From assembly GCF_022682495.2 (NCBI RefSeq), contig NC_071388.1, positions 176,729,622 to 176,793,621 on the forward strand: DNA of 64,000 bases. Direction: 5' to 3'. A program made the translations under genes and the position numbers. Below are positions 24,535-36,875 of the stretch, piece after piece (the first letter of the stretch is position 1; every line of letters starts with the position of its first letter). The DNA comes from Desmodus rotundus. Taxonomy: Eukaryota > Chordata > Mammalia > Chiroptera > Phyllostomidae. The notes under the pieces are model-generated. The model did no database searches. It was not told where the DNA came from and worked only from the letters and a program-made list of their open reading frames with translations.

Positions 24535-25470
24535 CAGGGTGCCTGCAGTTAGTAAAACTGCCAAAAGTTTGAGGGCATCATCCTTACAAGAAGGCCCTCT
24601 TCACTTCTGACAGTAACTGCAGGTTTGAGGGGTCCCCCAAACCTCCTGATCAGTTCAATAGTCACTTAGGAGACTCACAGAACTTCCTGGAAACAATTAT
24701 ACTGATGGCTACAGCTTGTAACAGGGAAAGACACAGACTGAAATGAGCCAAGGGAGCCCTGGCTGGTGTGGCTCAGTGGATTGAGTGTGGGCTGTGAATC
24801 AAAGGGTCGCCAATTCGATTCCCAGTCAGAGCACCTGCCCGGGTTGTGGGCCAGGTCCCCAGTGGGGGCCACATGAGACGCAACCACACATTGATGCTTC
24901 TCTCCCTCTTTCTCTCCCTCCCTTCCTCTCTCTCTAAAAGTAAATAAATTTTAAAAAATGAGCCAAGGGAAAAAACACATAGGGTGAAGTCCAGGAAACT
25001 TCCTAGCACATGAAATCAGGGCATGTTACTCTCCCAACAGCAACATGTGAAAATACACAAGGAATATTGTCAACAAAAAAGTTCACCTAAGCTATGTCCA
25101 GAGTTTTTACTAAGACTTGATTATGTAGGCATAAGTGATTGATCGATTGACTGGTCATCTAATTAAACTCAGTTTCCTGACTAACACTGCATGGTCCAAA
25201 GCTCCTACTCTTAGTCACATTGTTGGCCCACTTCGCATACCAAACCCCTACTTCATACTACTGGGTATGGCCACTGCCCTTTCCCCCACCATCTGGAATG
25301 GCAGCCCCCACCTTAAGAACAACACTCTTATCAGAGCTGACATAGTTTACCTACTAGAAGCCAAGGAAAAGGCCAGACTTCTCTTTGTGAAAAGCCAAGT
25401 TCATTGGTTCACAGACAGTCTATCATTTGGCTTTTGTTCAAGGCTCTCTTACAGCAAAATAAGTTAGTCT
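24535..25470. repeat. Probable old LTR-type remnant, split by a VES SINE
   Basis: Blocks such as GACTCACAGAACTTCCTGGA near 24672, AACACATAGGGTGAAGTCCA near 24973, GACTTGATTATGTAGGCATA near 25113 and a following 'tgattgatcgattgactggtcat' phrase match, by recollection, a common mammalian ERV-class LTR. It contains no viral gene. The 110-codon frame at 25135-25467 lies within it and has no recognisable domain. The family is not named and the boundaries are approximate. Confidence 0.5.
24756..24955 (+). mobile_element. VES-type bat SINE with perfect 15-bp target duplication
   Basis: A-box TGGCTCAGTGG at 24769-24779 and B-box AATTCGATTCC at 24812-24822, followed by the CT-rich tract and an A-rich tail. 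AAATGAGCCAAGGGA occurs at 24741-24755 and again at 24956-24970, fixing the insertion ends exactly. Pol III transcribed in origin and mobilised by L1; no protein. Confidence 0.97.
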
Positions 25471-25865
25471 GGGTGTGTACATTTATTATAGCATCAATAT
25501 ACCAGACAGAGTAGTACCATCTTTACAAATATATCTAACATCTGGGGAGGAGTGAGTGGAGGGGAGCAATAGTTTAAAGAAGCAACTGATCCATTCCATA
25601 AAGCCATTCCTTTGATTTACTATTATGATAAAATTTTGCAGAACTATTTAGCATTAAAATAAGCTGATAGTTAGATAAAACCAGTGCTTCCTCAGAACCT
25701 TCATTTTCCATTAGTGTTACATCCTGAAGAGGCTTTAACTCAATTTAACAATACATTTAACCATCAATATCAGCATTGTAACCTAACCAACAATGTCAGT
25801 GTTACCACATATCACAGTACTGCAGTAGATATGACATAAAAATAGATCAAAACGCGTGTATGTTA
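25471..25865. other. Unassigned AT-rich sequence
   Basis: Nothing recognisable. Confidence 0.4.
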
Positions 25866-25869
25866 TGTG

Positions 25870-26240
25870 CCATTGAGTTGGTTCCAACTCCTGGTGACCA
25901 TATGAATGAGTGATGTCCACGACAGCCCTGCTCAGCTCCTGGAGACTCATTGCGCCTATGGCTTCTTTTATGGAGTCAATTCATCCTATATTTGGTCTTC
26001 CTCTTTTCCTGCTACCTTCTATTTTTCCCAGCATCATCTTTTCCAAAGAACCCTGACTTATGATGTGCCCAAAGTAGGACAGCTTCAGTTTTGTAATTTC
26101 TGCCTCCAGCAATATTTCAGGATTAATTTGCTCTAGGACCCACTTGTTCATCTTTTTGGCAGGCCAGGAATCAAAACATATCCAAACATGACTGGTTTTA
26201 GTCATTAACAATTAGTCCAGTCCATCATCATAGCATATGA
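25870..26240 (-). mobile_element. RTE-clade LINE (BovB/MamRTE-like) fragment
   Basis: Plus-strand DNA has the antisense RTE phrases GAGTTGGTTCCAACTCCTGG near 25875, GCCCAAAGTAGGACAGCTTC near 26067 and AGGACCCACTTGTTCATCTT near 26136. The minus strand (26211 down to 25981) encodes KKMNKWVLEQINPE, then KLKLSYFGHII, SLEKMMLGKIEG and RKRGRP, the conserved C-terminal tail of RTE reverse-transcriptase proteins. Only the tail survives; the endonuclease and reverse transcriptase domains are missing. The subfamily is not settled: it could be an old MamRTE1 copy or a BovB-like lineage. Confidence 0.8.
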
Positions 26241-26900
26241 TTAAAATATCTTCCAGAGCAATGTCACTCAGGTTTGCAACTGATTTTGTGAGGTTACAAC
26301 TGATTTTGTGCTGGTCTGAGCAGCATATGGCTTCACCCTTTCAGGCATCGGGAATAACTGAACTAAGAGATGATATCATCTATGCTCTGAGCCTTTCTCA
26401 ACACATTGATGTAATATTAGGCTTCTTTCATTGCATAATCCATTTATTCATTCTTTTACCCTCATCTACTATTTGTCCTTTCTACTTACCCTTTAGGCTT
26501 ATCCAAACTTTTCCACTTTCATGAGATAAAATATAAATGGAAAAAGAAATTATGAAAAAGCCTTTCTCTTGCTAAGAAAAGAGATTATTTAAGGAGGCGC
26601 TATACAAAGAGGAAGTATAGAGAAAAGAGGCAACATGTAAATGTCTTTACTCCCTACTTCCCACTATTAGCCACCAAAATAGATATTTGAGATGGGGTGC
26701 ATGATTTGGTAGAAGCTGTTTTAAAGATTTAAGAAATCTGAAAACATGCTTCACGAAACATCTGAAAGAGTTTGGGCTCCTCGGAGTCGGCCAAGGCCAC
26801 ACCTAGGATGGTGTTCACGGGGAAGGAAGAGGGTCACAGAGCTGAGGAGGCCCTCACTGCAGTGTATAAGGTATGAAGTCGCTTCCCGTACTAGTTTGCT
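26241..26900. other. Unassigned non-coding sequence
   Basis: It contains a 14-bp direct repeat, CAACTGATTTTGTG, at 26277-26290 and 26297-26310. A GC-rich patch lies at 26770-26870. No gene was recognised. Confidence 0.45.
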
Positions 26901-26904
26901 TTTC

Positions 26905-27660
26905 TCCATTTACTAGTGAAGTTGATCATCTTTTCAATATGTTTATTGGTTGATTGGGTGTTCCTGTCTGTGGATAACCTGTTCAGAATCTTTATTTTTA
27001 ATTAGATTATTCATCTTCTTTTTATTGATTTTAATAGTTTTTCCTATTTACATGTCAATTTTGTATATATTACAATTATCTTTCTCAATTTGTTTTATAT
27101 CTATGAACTATATTTATGGTATATTTGTTATACAAGGTTTTAACTTTGATGTGACCAATTTTGTAATTCATTTTCCTTATGTTTTATTCTTTATGTGTTG
27201 TACTCCAGAAAACCATTTCTACCTAGAATTTATTAAAATATTTTTTATGTTTTCTAAAACTTTTAAAGTTATTTTCACATTATAATTCTTAAAACATCTG
27301 GCGTTTATTTTTTTCTGTATGGAATGAGATCAGGATCTAATTTTACTTTTACCATATGGAAAACTAATTGTCCTGATACCATTTATCAAATAACTCATCT
27401 TTTACCCACTGATTTATAATGCCTCATCAATCATTTAGATACTTTCTCTTTTGCTATGAAATCACCATAATTTTATTTGTTAGTATTGAATAACATTTAC
27501 ATAACTTCATAGATATTGAACAACCTTTGCTTTCCTGATATAAATGTTACTAAGATATGATCTACGAATATAAGGTTGCATTCAATTGAATAATATTTTA
27601 TCAGAATTTTGTATTTATAAGTGAGATTGGTCTATAAGTTCCTTTTCTGTACTACACTTA
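26905..27660 (-). repeat. Old LINE-1 ORF2 region, antisense
   Basis: The plus strand shows antisense L1 features: ATGAGATCAGGATCTAATTT near 27325, CCTGATACCATTTATCAAAT near 27373 (consensus 'cccagcaccatttattgaa'), and GAGATTGGTCTATAAGTTCC near 27623. Diverged and full of stops. The 111-codon plus-strand frame at 26950-27285 is a hydrophobic antisense artefact. Confidence 0.65.
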
Positions 27661-30600
27661 GTCATGTTTTCATATAGAAATCATGGATTCTTTAATGTAG
27701 TTCAGAGTTAAATGCTTCAAAAGAATGCCTCTTCTTTATCTTAAGTTCATGTCACTCCTCTTACAACCTAAGCCATGGTTTATGAGAAACAAAACAAGAA
27801 GCAAATAGTGTCATTCATTTGCTAAAATATAAAATGTTGTACTTAATTCACATTATTTGGTACAATTAAATGACACTATTTGGAAACATTTATAATGTAC
27901 ATTTTTGCAGTCATACTAACCAATTATAGTATTATCTCTTCTCTATTAATATAGAAACACTTTTTTCCTGAAGTAGAAAATTCTTTACATTTCCAGTTGC
28001 TGAGACAGTATTTTCTTTAAGAGCATAGGTTACCTCTAGCAGTGAATCCAGGGCCAGCTATTAAGCAGCTAAAGAGCTACAGTAATTGAATAATGACCAC
28101 CTACCTTTTGGCACATTATTTGTTCTCCTCTTCCAGAAATTGTATATGTCAACTTAGTTTGATTACATGTCATCTTAATGAAGCTGCATCCACAGAGTCA
28201 CGTCATCTGAAGTTCCTTCAATTGTTGCTTCAATGTGACTACGCTGAACTGAGGGCCACTTTTGTCCCCCCACGCCCACTCTTGGGTCCCGAGTGAGGGC
28301 CACCACCTGCTGTCTTCCAGGCTACTCGCTCCGTGGTCGCTCTCAGAGGCCCTTCCTTGAGAGTACAGAGGTGTCTGGGTAGAACACCAGCTGGAACATC
28401 CCACAGTGGCCAGGGAGAGACCTTAACACAAAGGTTTTAAACAAATTTATGTTTAACATAATTATTCATGACAATGCCTCCAAATGATTTATCTACATTA
28501 TATAAATTTAACTACATTTTGAAAAAAAACTAGGATGAATATTTCCCACATGATTATAATAAGTTACAATGAGCAGGGACTTGACCCGATTATTTCTGAA
28601 GAATATAAAATAGTCTAAACCAGTGTATGTGCTTTTCTCATCTGTAAAGAAAAGGATTCCTTTGAGAACTAGAGCACATTCTTGATGTATAAGTCTTATA
28701 AAGATGTTGATAAGAGAAATGGTTTAAGAGAATAAATTATTGGTACCCCTGAAATATGTATATCACCATATATATCACCAAACTTCACCAAATATATATA
28801 ACCTAACTTCAACCAGTCCAAAATGGGATGCACAGGAAGGATTCCTCTAAATGATAACAAAGAGCTATGCATATAGATTATTCTCAAAGACCTCTTTAGA
28901 AGACTTCACAGTCTCCTGAAGAACTAACTCCATTCGCCTGAAAAATTCCAAGACCAGAGAACACCACTGGGCCAGTTATATCTAAAGTGTGGCATTTCAT
29001 CTCAGGAAGTGGTGATTCAATTAGTTGGTTATCCTATATATTCTGCAGCATTTGGCTATCCTAAAAAATGTCGTAAGTCTGAAAAAGTGTGAATCATTAA
29101 CTACAAACACTGTACTAGAAAGTCAATTTTGATTGTCAGTTTTTCTGCATTGTTTAATTGTTAGATATCCTTGCTAACACCAATTCACTTATTGAGTTAG
29201 GACGATGGGAGAGATGGGGAGAACAGGAGAAAATTCACACCTGAAGTCTTTTATTCCCTGTTACTCACTGATCATTTTAAAGCCTTTGTATTAAATCTGA
29301 GGGACTAGTAAAATTAGATCTTTGAAGTGTATTCACAATAAAATAATCAATAATATAAGATGCAATAACAACTGATACATTACAACTGATAAGTGATACA
29401 TTTCATGTCACCAAAGTATAAAACAAGTCAGCTTTCATAGCATGCCCAAACCTATCCAGTATGACTTATTGAGTTATATTTTGAGATGCTAAGAACATAA
29501 AAATGGCCATTTGACCAAAGATACTATGCTCAGTCATTGCATATCATTACATATCATATTATACCATAACCACTCGATGTCCACTTGTCATTAGACAATA
29601 CAAAGAAGTATAATCCTTGTTTGTGCAGAATCAAAGCTCATATTCTAAAGCCCACCTAAATAGAAAACTGACAATGAGTACACTAAATAATTCCCAAATG
29701 AGCACTATGTATGTAAGAAGTAGTGCAGAAGTGTAGGAAACATGCCAAATCACAATGAGCTGATTTATATTATAAATCTTGATATTATGAAGATCTTTCT
29801 GATAATAAATGAAAAATGCAAGTAGGCTTTAGATAAATGTAACATAGTCTAACCAAAAGTGAGAAAAGAACCAAAGTAGTACAAAAATGGGAGGTGAATT
29901 GAATAGCTCAAGATTTTAGAAAAATACCAAGTTGAAGATGATGCAACCAGGATTGCCCGAGAACCAAGAATAATTGAGTGAGTGAGATACAGGCAATATC
30001 TCTCTTGAGCTCATCAACTGTGTACAGCTAATGCTCATTAGCTGATGGTCACTGGCTGTAAGCGGCAGGTGTGTGTCAGCAGTGTCTGCCCCCATAGGAG
30101 AAGCCCTGGAATGGGTGGGAACCAGAACTGCTAAACCAAGGCCTGGACCACGAGTCTGCCAGTGTCCCTGATTTTTTCTACTGCTTTAATCCGGTTACAG
30201 GAACTGAGCACAGTGAAAACCACTTAGAAACTCCCATTTCTGTTTGAAATGAATAGTGACAGTTTCCTGACAGATTATATGACATTTCTGCAGACCAATC
30301 TGTGGACGACAAGCTCTACTCAGATGCATTCCAGGTATAGTCATTCAGTCTGAAGTTTTAGTCTTTCCATGAGTGTCAGCTAGTAATACTATTGGTCAAT
30401 AAATAAACAAAAAGATTGATACATGAAGAAACAAAAAATAGGAAGAAAGAAAAGAAAAAAAAAGTCAAACAATCTATCCAGTTAAGGTTAGGCATGGAAG
30501 GAAACTTTAGATACAAGCCAAAAACATAGAAACAAAATATAAAAATGAAAGTTTTGGAACACAGATTATGAGACAGAGAATTTCCATCCAAAACTATGAG

Positions 30601-30935
30601 TGGTCATGGAATTTTTGTAGAGTACCAGTGGCCTCAGAAGAAATGGACTGGAGGCTAGAGAATATAGAGCAGAGAGATCATGTAAGTAATTATCAGAAAA
30701 TTAAACTGGAAAAGTGAATTACAGTTAGATTCCAGGAAACCACCAGGAAACTCGGTATTGCAGTGCTGCAGGCTTCCACACAGTCCACCTGAGTCCTTCC
30801 ACGTGCTTTTTCCACCCACCGCCTTTAGCAGAACCCGTGCTGTTCCTCACGCTCCATGGGGTTATTACACCCTTGTCTGAAATACTTTTTCTCGTAGATG
30901 TTCGGGGGGGCCCCTCCTGCACCTCCTTCAATGGT
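27661..30935. other. Unassigned non-coding sequence
   Basis: About 3.3 kb with no named repeat. GC-richer segments at 28200-28420 and 30050-30200 have no coding signature that I can support. Confidence 0.4.
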
Positions 30936-30939
30936 ATTT

Positions 30940-31220
30940 AAATTGTCAACATAGTGAGACCTTCCCTGACGACCTGTTTAAAATCGCAGCCTCACCTTTG
31001 ACTGCCGCCACCACTACTTCCCTTCCTTGCCCTGTATCACTGATCACCCTTTCATATATTAAATAGATTCTACAAATGTCTTTATTTATTTTCTGTGCCC
31101 TTCACTAGCTTATACACTGCATGAATGCAGAAACTGTTAGGTATTTTTTTACTGTTGAACCAGCAGTATTTAAAAGAACACTTCTTGATACTCAGAACAT
31201 GCAGGGGTGTGATTGTCTGT
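30940..31220 (+). repeat. L2 LINE 3' region, sense
   Basis: GACCTTCCCTGACGACCTGT near 30958 (L2 'aagccttccctgaccacc'), then 'tttatttattttctgtgcccttcactag', ATGAATGCAGAAACTGTTAG near 31121, and a terminal phrase 'cttcttgatactcagaacatg' match the L2 3' end in order. Confidence 0.7.
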
Positions 31221-32990
31221 GTGTTAACAACACAGTGTTCCTAATAGAAGTAGTGGTCTAGCGCAGGCAGAGTGATGTTTGAGAGCATCAGAGAAAGCCA
31301 ATAACCCAGTTTTATAAGAACATAAGGTGTGTAGAGAATTAGTCAGATATATGATGACAACCTAAGTCCAGAAAAAGACCATGTACCTTATCTAATAACA
31401 CAAATGATGATAGAACTATAAAATAATTTTTAAAAGTTGGACTTATGTATCAATTAGAATAAAGGAAAAATCATAACCAAAGGTTTGAAACCTAAAAAAA
31501 TTTACCGTTGGCTCAAACAAATCAATGAAGGACTGTACGGCTAAAATACAGAAAATGGAAAGTGATATATGCTAACAATATATGCTAAAAGTCAGGAGGA
31601 AGTATCCCTTTGTTTTTTTAGATCTACGTATACATGCAGAGAGAGACAGAGAGAGAGAGAAAGAGGGTATGAATGCATTAGTAAACAAAAGTACATAAAG
31701 AGGGAAAATACTGTGTCCAAAAAAATGAAAGAAAAACCTAATAGTTTGAAAATATTTCCAGAGTAACAGTCTATCAACTTTTTTAGAGTACTATGAGTCA
31801 CCAGAAACTATTACTGTTATTTTGAGACATATTACTTGCAACATAAACCCTAACTTGATTTCATAGATCTTTTTGCAATTTCTGATTTTTCTGATCTTTT
31901 GTAAAAGAAAAATTTTAGTATAATCTGAAAATATAATAAGGTAGCAGAAAGCCTAATGGAAATGTCACAAGTGGGATGAACAAGTGTGTGAAAAATGAAG
32001 TTGGAGTTAGCTAAAATTATAGACTCTGTTTGAGAGTTTGCTTTTAATTTGAGTAAAGTACCAGTTAATGACGACCATTAGAAGTCCAAAACGTTAATTT
32101 AATGAAAACCTCCAATTACATTCTGTTAGATTTTCCCATTAACAATATCAACTTTCAGCAGTTGTTCTCACTAGACAAGAGAACATCAAAAAATTAAAAT
32201 AAAGGGCATGTTTAAACAAGTAGAATTAGGTTATATAAAGACGAGCTGAAATTGAGGGAAAATTTACAAAAAGAGTTACAGTAAATTTCCCAGACAACCA
32301 GAAAATTCTTCAAGAGGCATGGAAACAAATTTTTCAAACTTTGTATCATAATTTCAGCCCATGGCGCATACACTGCAATTAGTCTGACCAATGGTTTAAA
32401 CTTTGATTCTTCAATGGGGGTATTTTTACCCCCAAATCTGTTGAATATGTCCATATTATAATTTAGGCTGGACATGACTAGAAACCATGTCTTACATGGA
32501 CCCTCAAACTATCACAAAGAAACTTGGTCTTTGGTCTTGGATAATAAATGTTTTAGCATCAAGCCTGGGGTGAAAGTCTGTATTTACATTAAATTTGGCC
32601 ACTACCATGATCAATTCCAACCTTTAAGGAAGTCCTGTTTTTAAAAGATTTCAATTACTTGAAAGGATTTTTTGACAAATAATATTTTCTATACTCGTAC
32701 TTGCTTTACTATTAATGCTTATTATATGCATTTTATAAATAGTCCTTTTTAATGAATATTTAAACAGTGATGCAATGAATATCTTTGCCTGTAAATAATT
32801 TTTGCCTATAGAGTGGTGCGTGATATTTTGAATATTCCATGAAATGTATACTATACTTACTAGTGTGTTCTTATCTTCCCATAGCCCAAAGTTTTTGCTA
32901 AAGCAACAAACTGATATAGACAATTAGTACATATGAGTTCCCTTCCTAGCTCGGGGAAACTGGAGTGTATGAGCTTCTGACTTCATAATC
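31221..32990. other. Unassigned AT-rich sequence
   Basis: It contains a GA-rich simple repeat at 31637-31667. No gene or family was recognised. Confidence 0.45.
31637..31667 (+). repeat. (GA)n simple repeat, interrupted
   Basis: GA units broken by single C and A interruptions. Confidence 0.9.
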
Positions 32991-32994
32991 AATC

Positions 32995-33790
32995 CACCAA
33001 TCTTGGCTTGCCAATATTTATTACATGGCATGAGAGCATAAGCTCAATTACATTTTCCCTTTCAGAAAAAAATATTAAAGACTTTAATTTTCTCATCACA
33101 TTCTTCAGCATTCTCATTATCATTTCAAATATCTTTCTTATTTTATTGGCTAAATTAATCATTGCTATTGTAAAGCCCTTATGTGATTATTTTGGTATCT
33201 GGGTCAATTGCACTTGTTTCCATTGTCTGTCTGTTTTGCTCTCTTTGGATTTTAAATTGCACACTGAACACTGTATATGAACAATGGTCAGGCTCTGATG
33301 ATGTTATCCTCACCCAGTGAGAGTTCACCCTTTCCTTTGATCAGCGGATAGAATGGAGGTTGATCACGTGCTCCCAACCAGGGACTGGGCCGAACCTGTG
33401 GCGGGGTTGCAGTTTGAGTCGTCCATTAACCTCCTCTCTGTTGCAGATCCCAGGGTGTATTCCTTCACAGGTTTTAACTGAGGGGTTAAAACCTAATCAC
33501 CACTGTGAGACTGAACTCTCTCCTCTGATTTTTATTCTCTCAGAAGAGTATTGAGCTCTTTCTTATTGCAGGGAATTCCGGCCCCTTCAATCTCAATGTT
33601 TCATCCCTCGAGCCCTATGAGACTATCAAAAGTCCTACCCGTTTCTCTGTCTCTGGGTGATATTCACTGTTACCTCATTCTGAGAATCAGAAATGCCCTA
33701 GCAGGAGGTAAATCGTGGCTGCAGAATATCTTTTTGCCTCTGTGCTCAGAATCTGCTTTCTCAGGATTTTAACCCCTCAGACCTAATTGC
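32995..33790 (-). repeat. Possible old L1M 3' UTR, antisense
   Basis: The plus strand carries a phrase of the type 'gcacactgaacactgtatatgaacaatggtcaggctctgatgatgttatcct' near 33258-33310, resembling the antisense L1M pattern 'gccagacattgtgtatgaaaaatt ... gttatcttcctc'. The rest is too diverged for me to follow, so assignment and limits are tentative. Confidence 0.4.
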
Positions 33791-34054
33791 TACAAAGGCT
33801 ATCCGTTGCCTTCAAACATTTATTTTTCGACTGGCTTTCTCAGTTTTCCTCAGTGACAGCCCTGCTTGACCTCGAACCTCTCCATCATAGTTGGAAACTG
33901 AAATCCCTCTTTCAGGAATTTGTATGAAGAAAAAGCAAACGGAGTTCAGGACAAACAACAAAAATAATCAAATCAGATAGCAGTGGGTACTAAGACTGTA
34001 AGGACATACGAGTGAGAAATTTGAGACAAAGTTAAGATTACTATACTAAGACAA
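33791..34054. other. Unassigned sequence
   Basis: Nothing recognisable upstream of the VES insertion. Confidence 0.4.
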
Positions 34055-34068
34055 AATTATAAGAAAAA

Positions 34069-34272
34069 GTATCCCTGACTGGTGTGACTCAGTGGATTGA
34101 GCAGGAGGCTGCAAAGGTCGTCTGTTTGATTCCCAGTCAGGGCACGTGCCTGGATTTCAGGCCAAGTCCCCAGTGGGGGGCACTCGAGAGGTAATCACAC
34201 ATTAATGTTTCTAGCCCTCTCTTTCTCTCTCCCTTCTCCTCTGTCCAGAAATGGATAAATAAAATATTTTTT
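34069..34272 (+). mobile_element. VES-type bat SINE
   Basis: A-box TGACTCAGTGG near 34085, B-box GTTTGATTCCC near 34122, a CT-rich tract and an A-rich tail. A 14-bp direct repeat, AATTATAAGAAAAA, at 34055-34068 and 34273-34286 marks the target-site duplication. A short deletion after the A-box and base changes relative to the other copies suggest an older insertion. Confidence 0.94.
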
Positions 34273-34286
34273 AATTATAAGAAAAA

Positions 34287-35885
34287 ACATACAGTGAAAT
34301 AATATAAAGTCTATCAAAGTATCCATAGAATTTAGTTCTCTCCAGCAAGTTAATACATATTCAACAATACAGAGTTGAAAATAGGGACAACTATAATTGA
34401 ACAACAATAAAAAAATTCTTCAAATAAAAAAATAAAAATAATAAAAGAGTTCTGTAATACGAACACCATTGTGAAAAATTAAAGAAAATCAAAGAGGTTT
34501 TTAATACAAAAATCATCACAGATTTCCATATATTCATGTGCTTTATGAATCAATCTCCTAGATCTCTTACATAATAACACTGTTCCAAATATATTGACTG
34601 GGGAACCCTTTCATAACAGAATGGTGAAAACCTGGACACCTAAGTGGTTCCAGACAAAATTCAGTAATATTTGAAAAGCTAAGAATCTTCATATATAAAA
34701 TCAACTAAAACAATGTAGAGCAAATAGAAAAAAATGAGAGACAATTAGCAGAAAGCTGTTAAAGTCCTAAAAACACTTTACATAAAGGCATATTGGCTTA
34801 TAACTTCTCTTCTTGGATTCCCCTAATTACCATACCTACCCATTGGCCAATGAAAATATTTATAGAAACCCCCTCTACCAAAAATTAAATATAATTAATA
34901 TAAAGTAGAAAATAAAGTATTTCAACCAGTTTCTTTTACATGAAAAAAGTTTATTTCCAGTAAAATTTACCCACGACATTTATATATGTAGCCAAAGTAT
35001 TCTGGAAAAGGCTTTGTTTCAGGGAGGAAATCTCGTAGGCCTTCTCTGCAGTGGAAAAATTCGTTCTGCCACCAAGTGGTGATCTTGGTTATAATAGATA
35101 ATTCAGATTCAATTACCATAAACACTGGGGCAGTAACTATCGCCTCCTGTGAAAGAAAAAATTGATAAGTCTGTCTTTTAAAGACTGTCTTTTGACTTGA
35201 GAATTTTTCTATTATTCTGCATTCATTTAATTCCTTGCTATTATTTTGAGTTTTTATGTTAGACATATGTTAGCTACTCCATAAAAATTAATATTTAAAA
35301 TACCTTCTGTGAACTAACAATACAAATTCAAGAATAAAATATCTCATGAAGCAAAAAAACATGAGGAAGTAAATTCTATATTATTTGTGTCTCATTGAAG
35401 AAAAGCCAGGTAAAGGTAATTAATTAAATTCTCTTTGGAGCAAAATTTGAGGTAGCATATTGATCCAACATTTATTTTCCTATTGTAAGCCAATGAAGTG
35501 TTATTGCCAAGGTTTCTGCGAATGCATAAACTATTTTTATCTTTTATATATTAAATAGAGCTTGAGGAGAAGTAGTAAATTTAAAAATGAGAGTGAAAGA
35601 GCAAAGAAAAACACTGCAAAGTATTTTAGAATGAATAGTTTAGGCATCAAGCAGGTGACCTAAGTACGTCCATTGTGCCAGGTGTGAGACAAAGGACAAT
35701 GTGGGACTGTGACAAATGAAACAGCACGTGCTACCTCGAGATGCCTTCAAATTCCTGGCTTAAATAGTGTGTGGGCAAAGTGAGACCTAAATTCAGCATG
35801 TGGGTGACTATTTTTCTGCCCCTGCATTAAACATTGTCAACCCCAGGAATTATTAAGAAGGCAGAGAAGGTAGGTTATAAAATAA
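34287..35885. other. Unassigned AT-rich sequence
   Basis: A 99-codon minus-strand frame at 34967-35266 has no recognisable domain and is probably chance. No family was named. Confidence 0.45.
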
Positions 35886-35889
35886 GAAA

Positions 35890-36025
35890 TAGCATCTATT
35901 GATTACTTTCTGTGAGCTGCAGTGTTTGAAATGTTTAACAGATATTATGCTAATATAATATCTTAACAACATAGGAGGGAGGTACTAGTAACAGCTCCAC
36001 CTTACATATTTGGTCTCTGATAAAA
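35890..36025 (-). repeat. MIR SINE, antisense
   Basis: CTTTCTGTGAGCTGCAGTGT near 35907, a degraded middle, CTTAACAACATAGGAGGGAG near 35962 (consensus 'cctcacaacaaccctatgaggtag') and GTACTAGTAACAGCTCC. Confidence 0.6.
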
Positions 36026-36065
36026 TTTGTGATTGGTCATTTTCATTTACGGAGCCTGTTCTTTT

Positions 36066-36080
36066 AAAAATAACTTATTT
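36066..36080. repeat. Left target-site duplication of the twin-primed L1
   Basis: AAAAATAACTTATTT here and AAAAATAACTCATTT at 37725-37739: 14 of 15 bases identical. Confidence 0.9.
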
Positions 36081-36875
36081 TGGATGTTAACCCCTTATCA
36101 GATGTATCAGCAAATATGTTCTCCCATTCTGTGGGTTTTTATTTTGTTGATGATTTCTTTTGCTGTGCAAAACCTTTTAGTTTGATGTAGTCCCATTCGT
36201 TTATTTTTTTCTTTTGTTTCCCTTGTCTGGGGAGACACATCCGATGACGTATTGCTACCAGCAGTGTCCAGATCCCACTGCTTATGTTTTCTTCTAGCAT
36301 TTCTATGGCTTCACGTCTGACATTTAAGGTCTGTGATCCATTTTGAATTTATTCTTGTGTGTAGTGTAAGAAGGTGGTCTAGTTTCATTTTCTTACATGC
36401 ATCTGTCCAATTTTCCCAACACTGTTTATTGTATAAACTATATTTAGTCCATAGCATATGCTCACCTCCTCTGCCAAATATGAATTGATGATAAAGGTAT
36501 TGGTTTATTTCTGGGCTTTACATTTTGTTCCATTGATATATGTGTCTGTTTTTATGCCAGTAACATGCTGTTTTTATTACTATGGCCTTATAATATAGTT
36601 TGATATTAGATAGCATGATTCCTCCAACTTTGTTCTTCTTTCTCAGGTTCACTGTTGCTATTCAGGGCCTTTTGTGGTTCCATATAAATTTCTGAAATAT
36701 TTGTTCTAGTTCTGTGAAATATGTCATTGGTATTTTGATAGAAATCGCATTGAATCTATAGATTACTTTGGGTAGTATGGACATTTTAATGATGTTAATT
36801 CTTCCTTTTCATGAACATGGTATGTGCTTCCACTTAATTGTATCTTCTTCAATTTCTTTCTTCAGTGTCTTAACA
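36081..36875 (-). mobile_element. Inverted 5' segment of a LINE-1 insertion (ORF2, antisense)
   Basis: Antisense L1 ORF2 with GTTAACCCCTTATCAGATG at the left end, AGTTTGATGTAGTCCCATTC near 36179, CTGTTTTTATTACTATGGCC near 36569, and GAAATCGCATTGAATCTATA near 36743. The left end corresponds to the L1 sequence lying just upstream of the start of the sense segment that follows, as twin priming predicts. The reading frame is broken. Confidence 0.92.

Noticed and set aside
24756..24830. tRNA gene from A-box and B-box matches
   Set aside because: The boxes belong to a VES SINE; no cloverleaf or anticodon stem is maintained. The same applies to the other VES copies.
31592..31801. Minus-strand frame with Leu/Ser-rich repeat
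   Set aside because: Translation of the GA simple repeat at 31637-31667.
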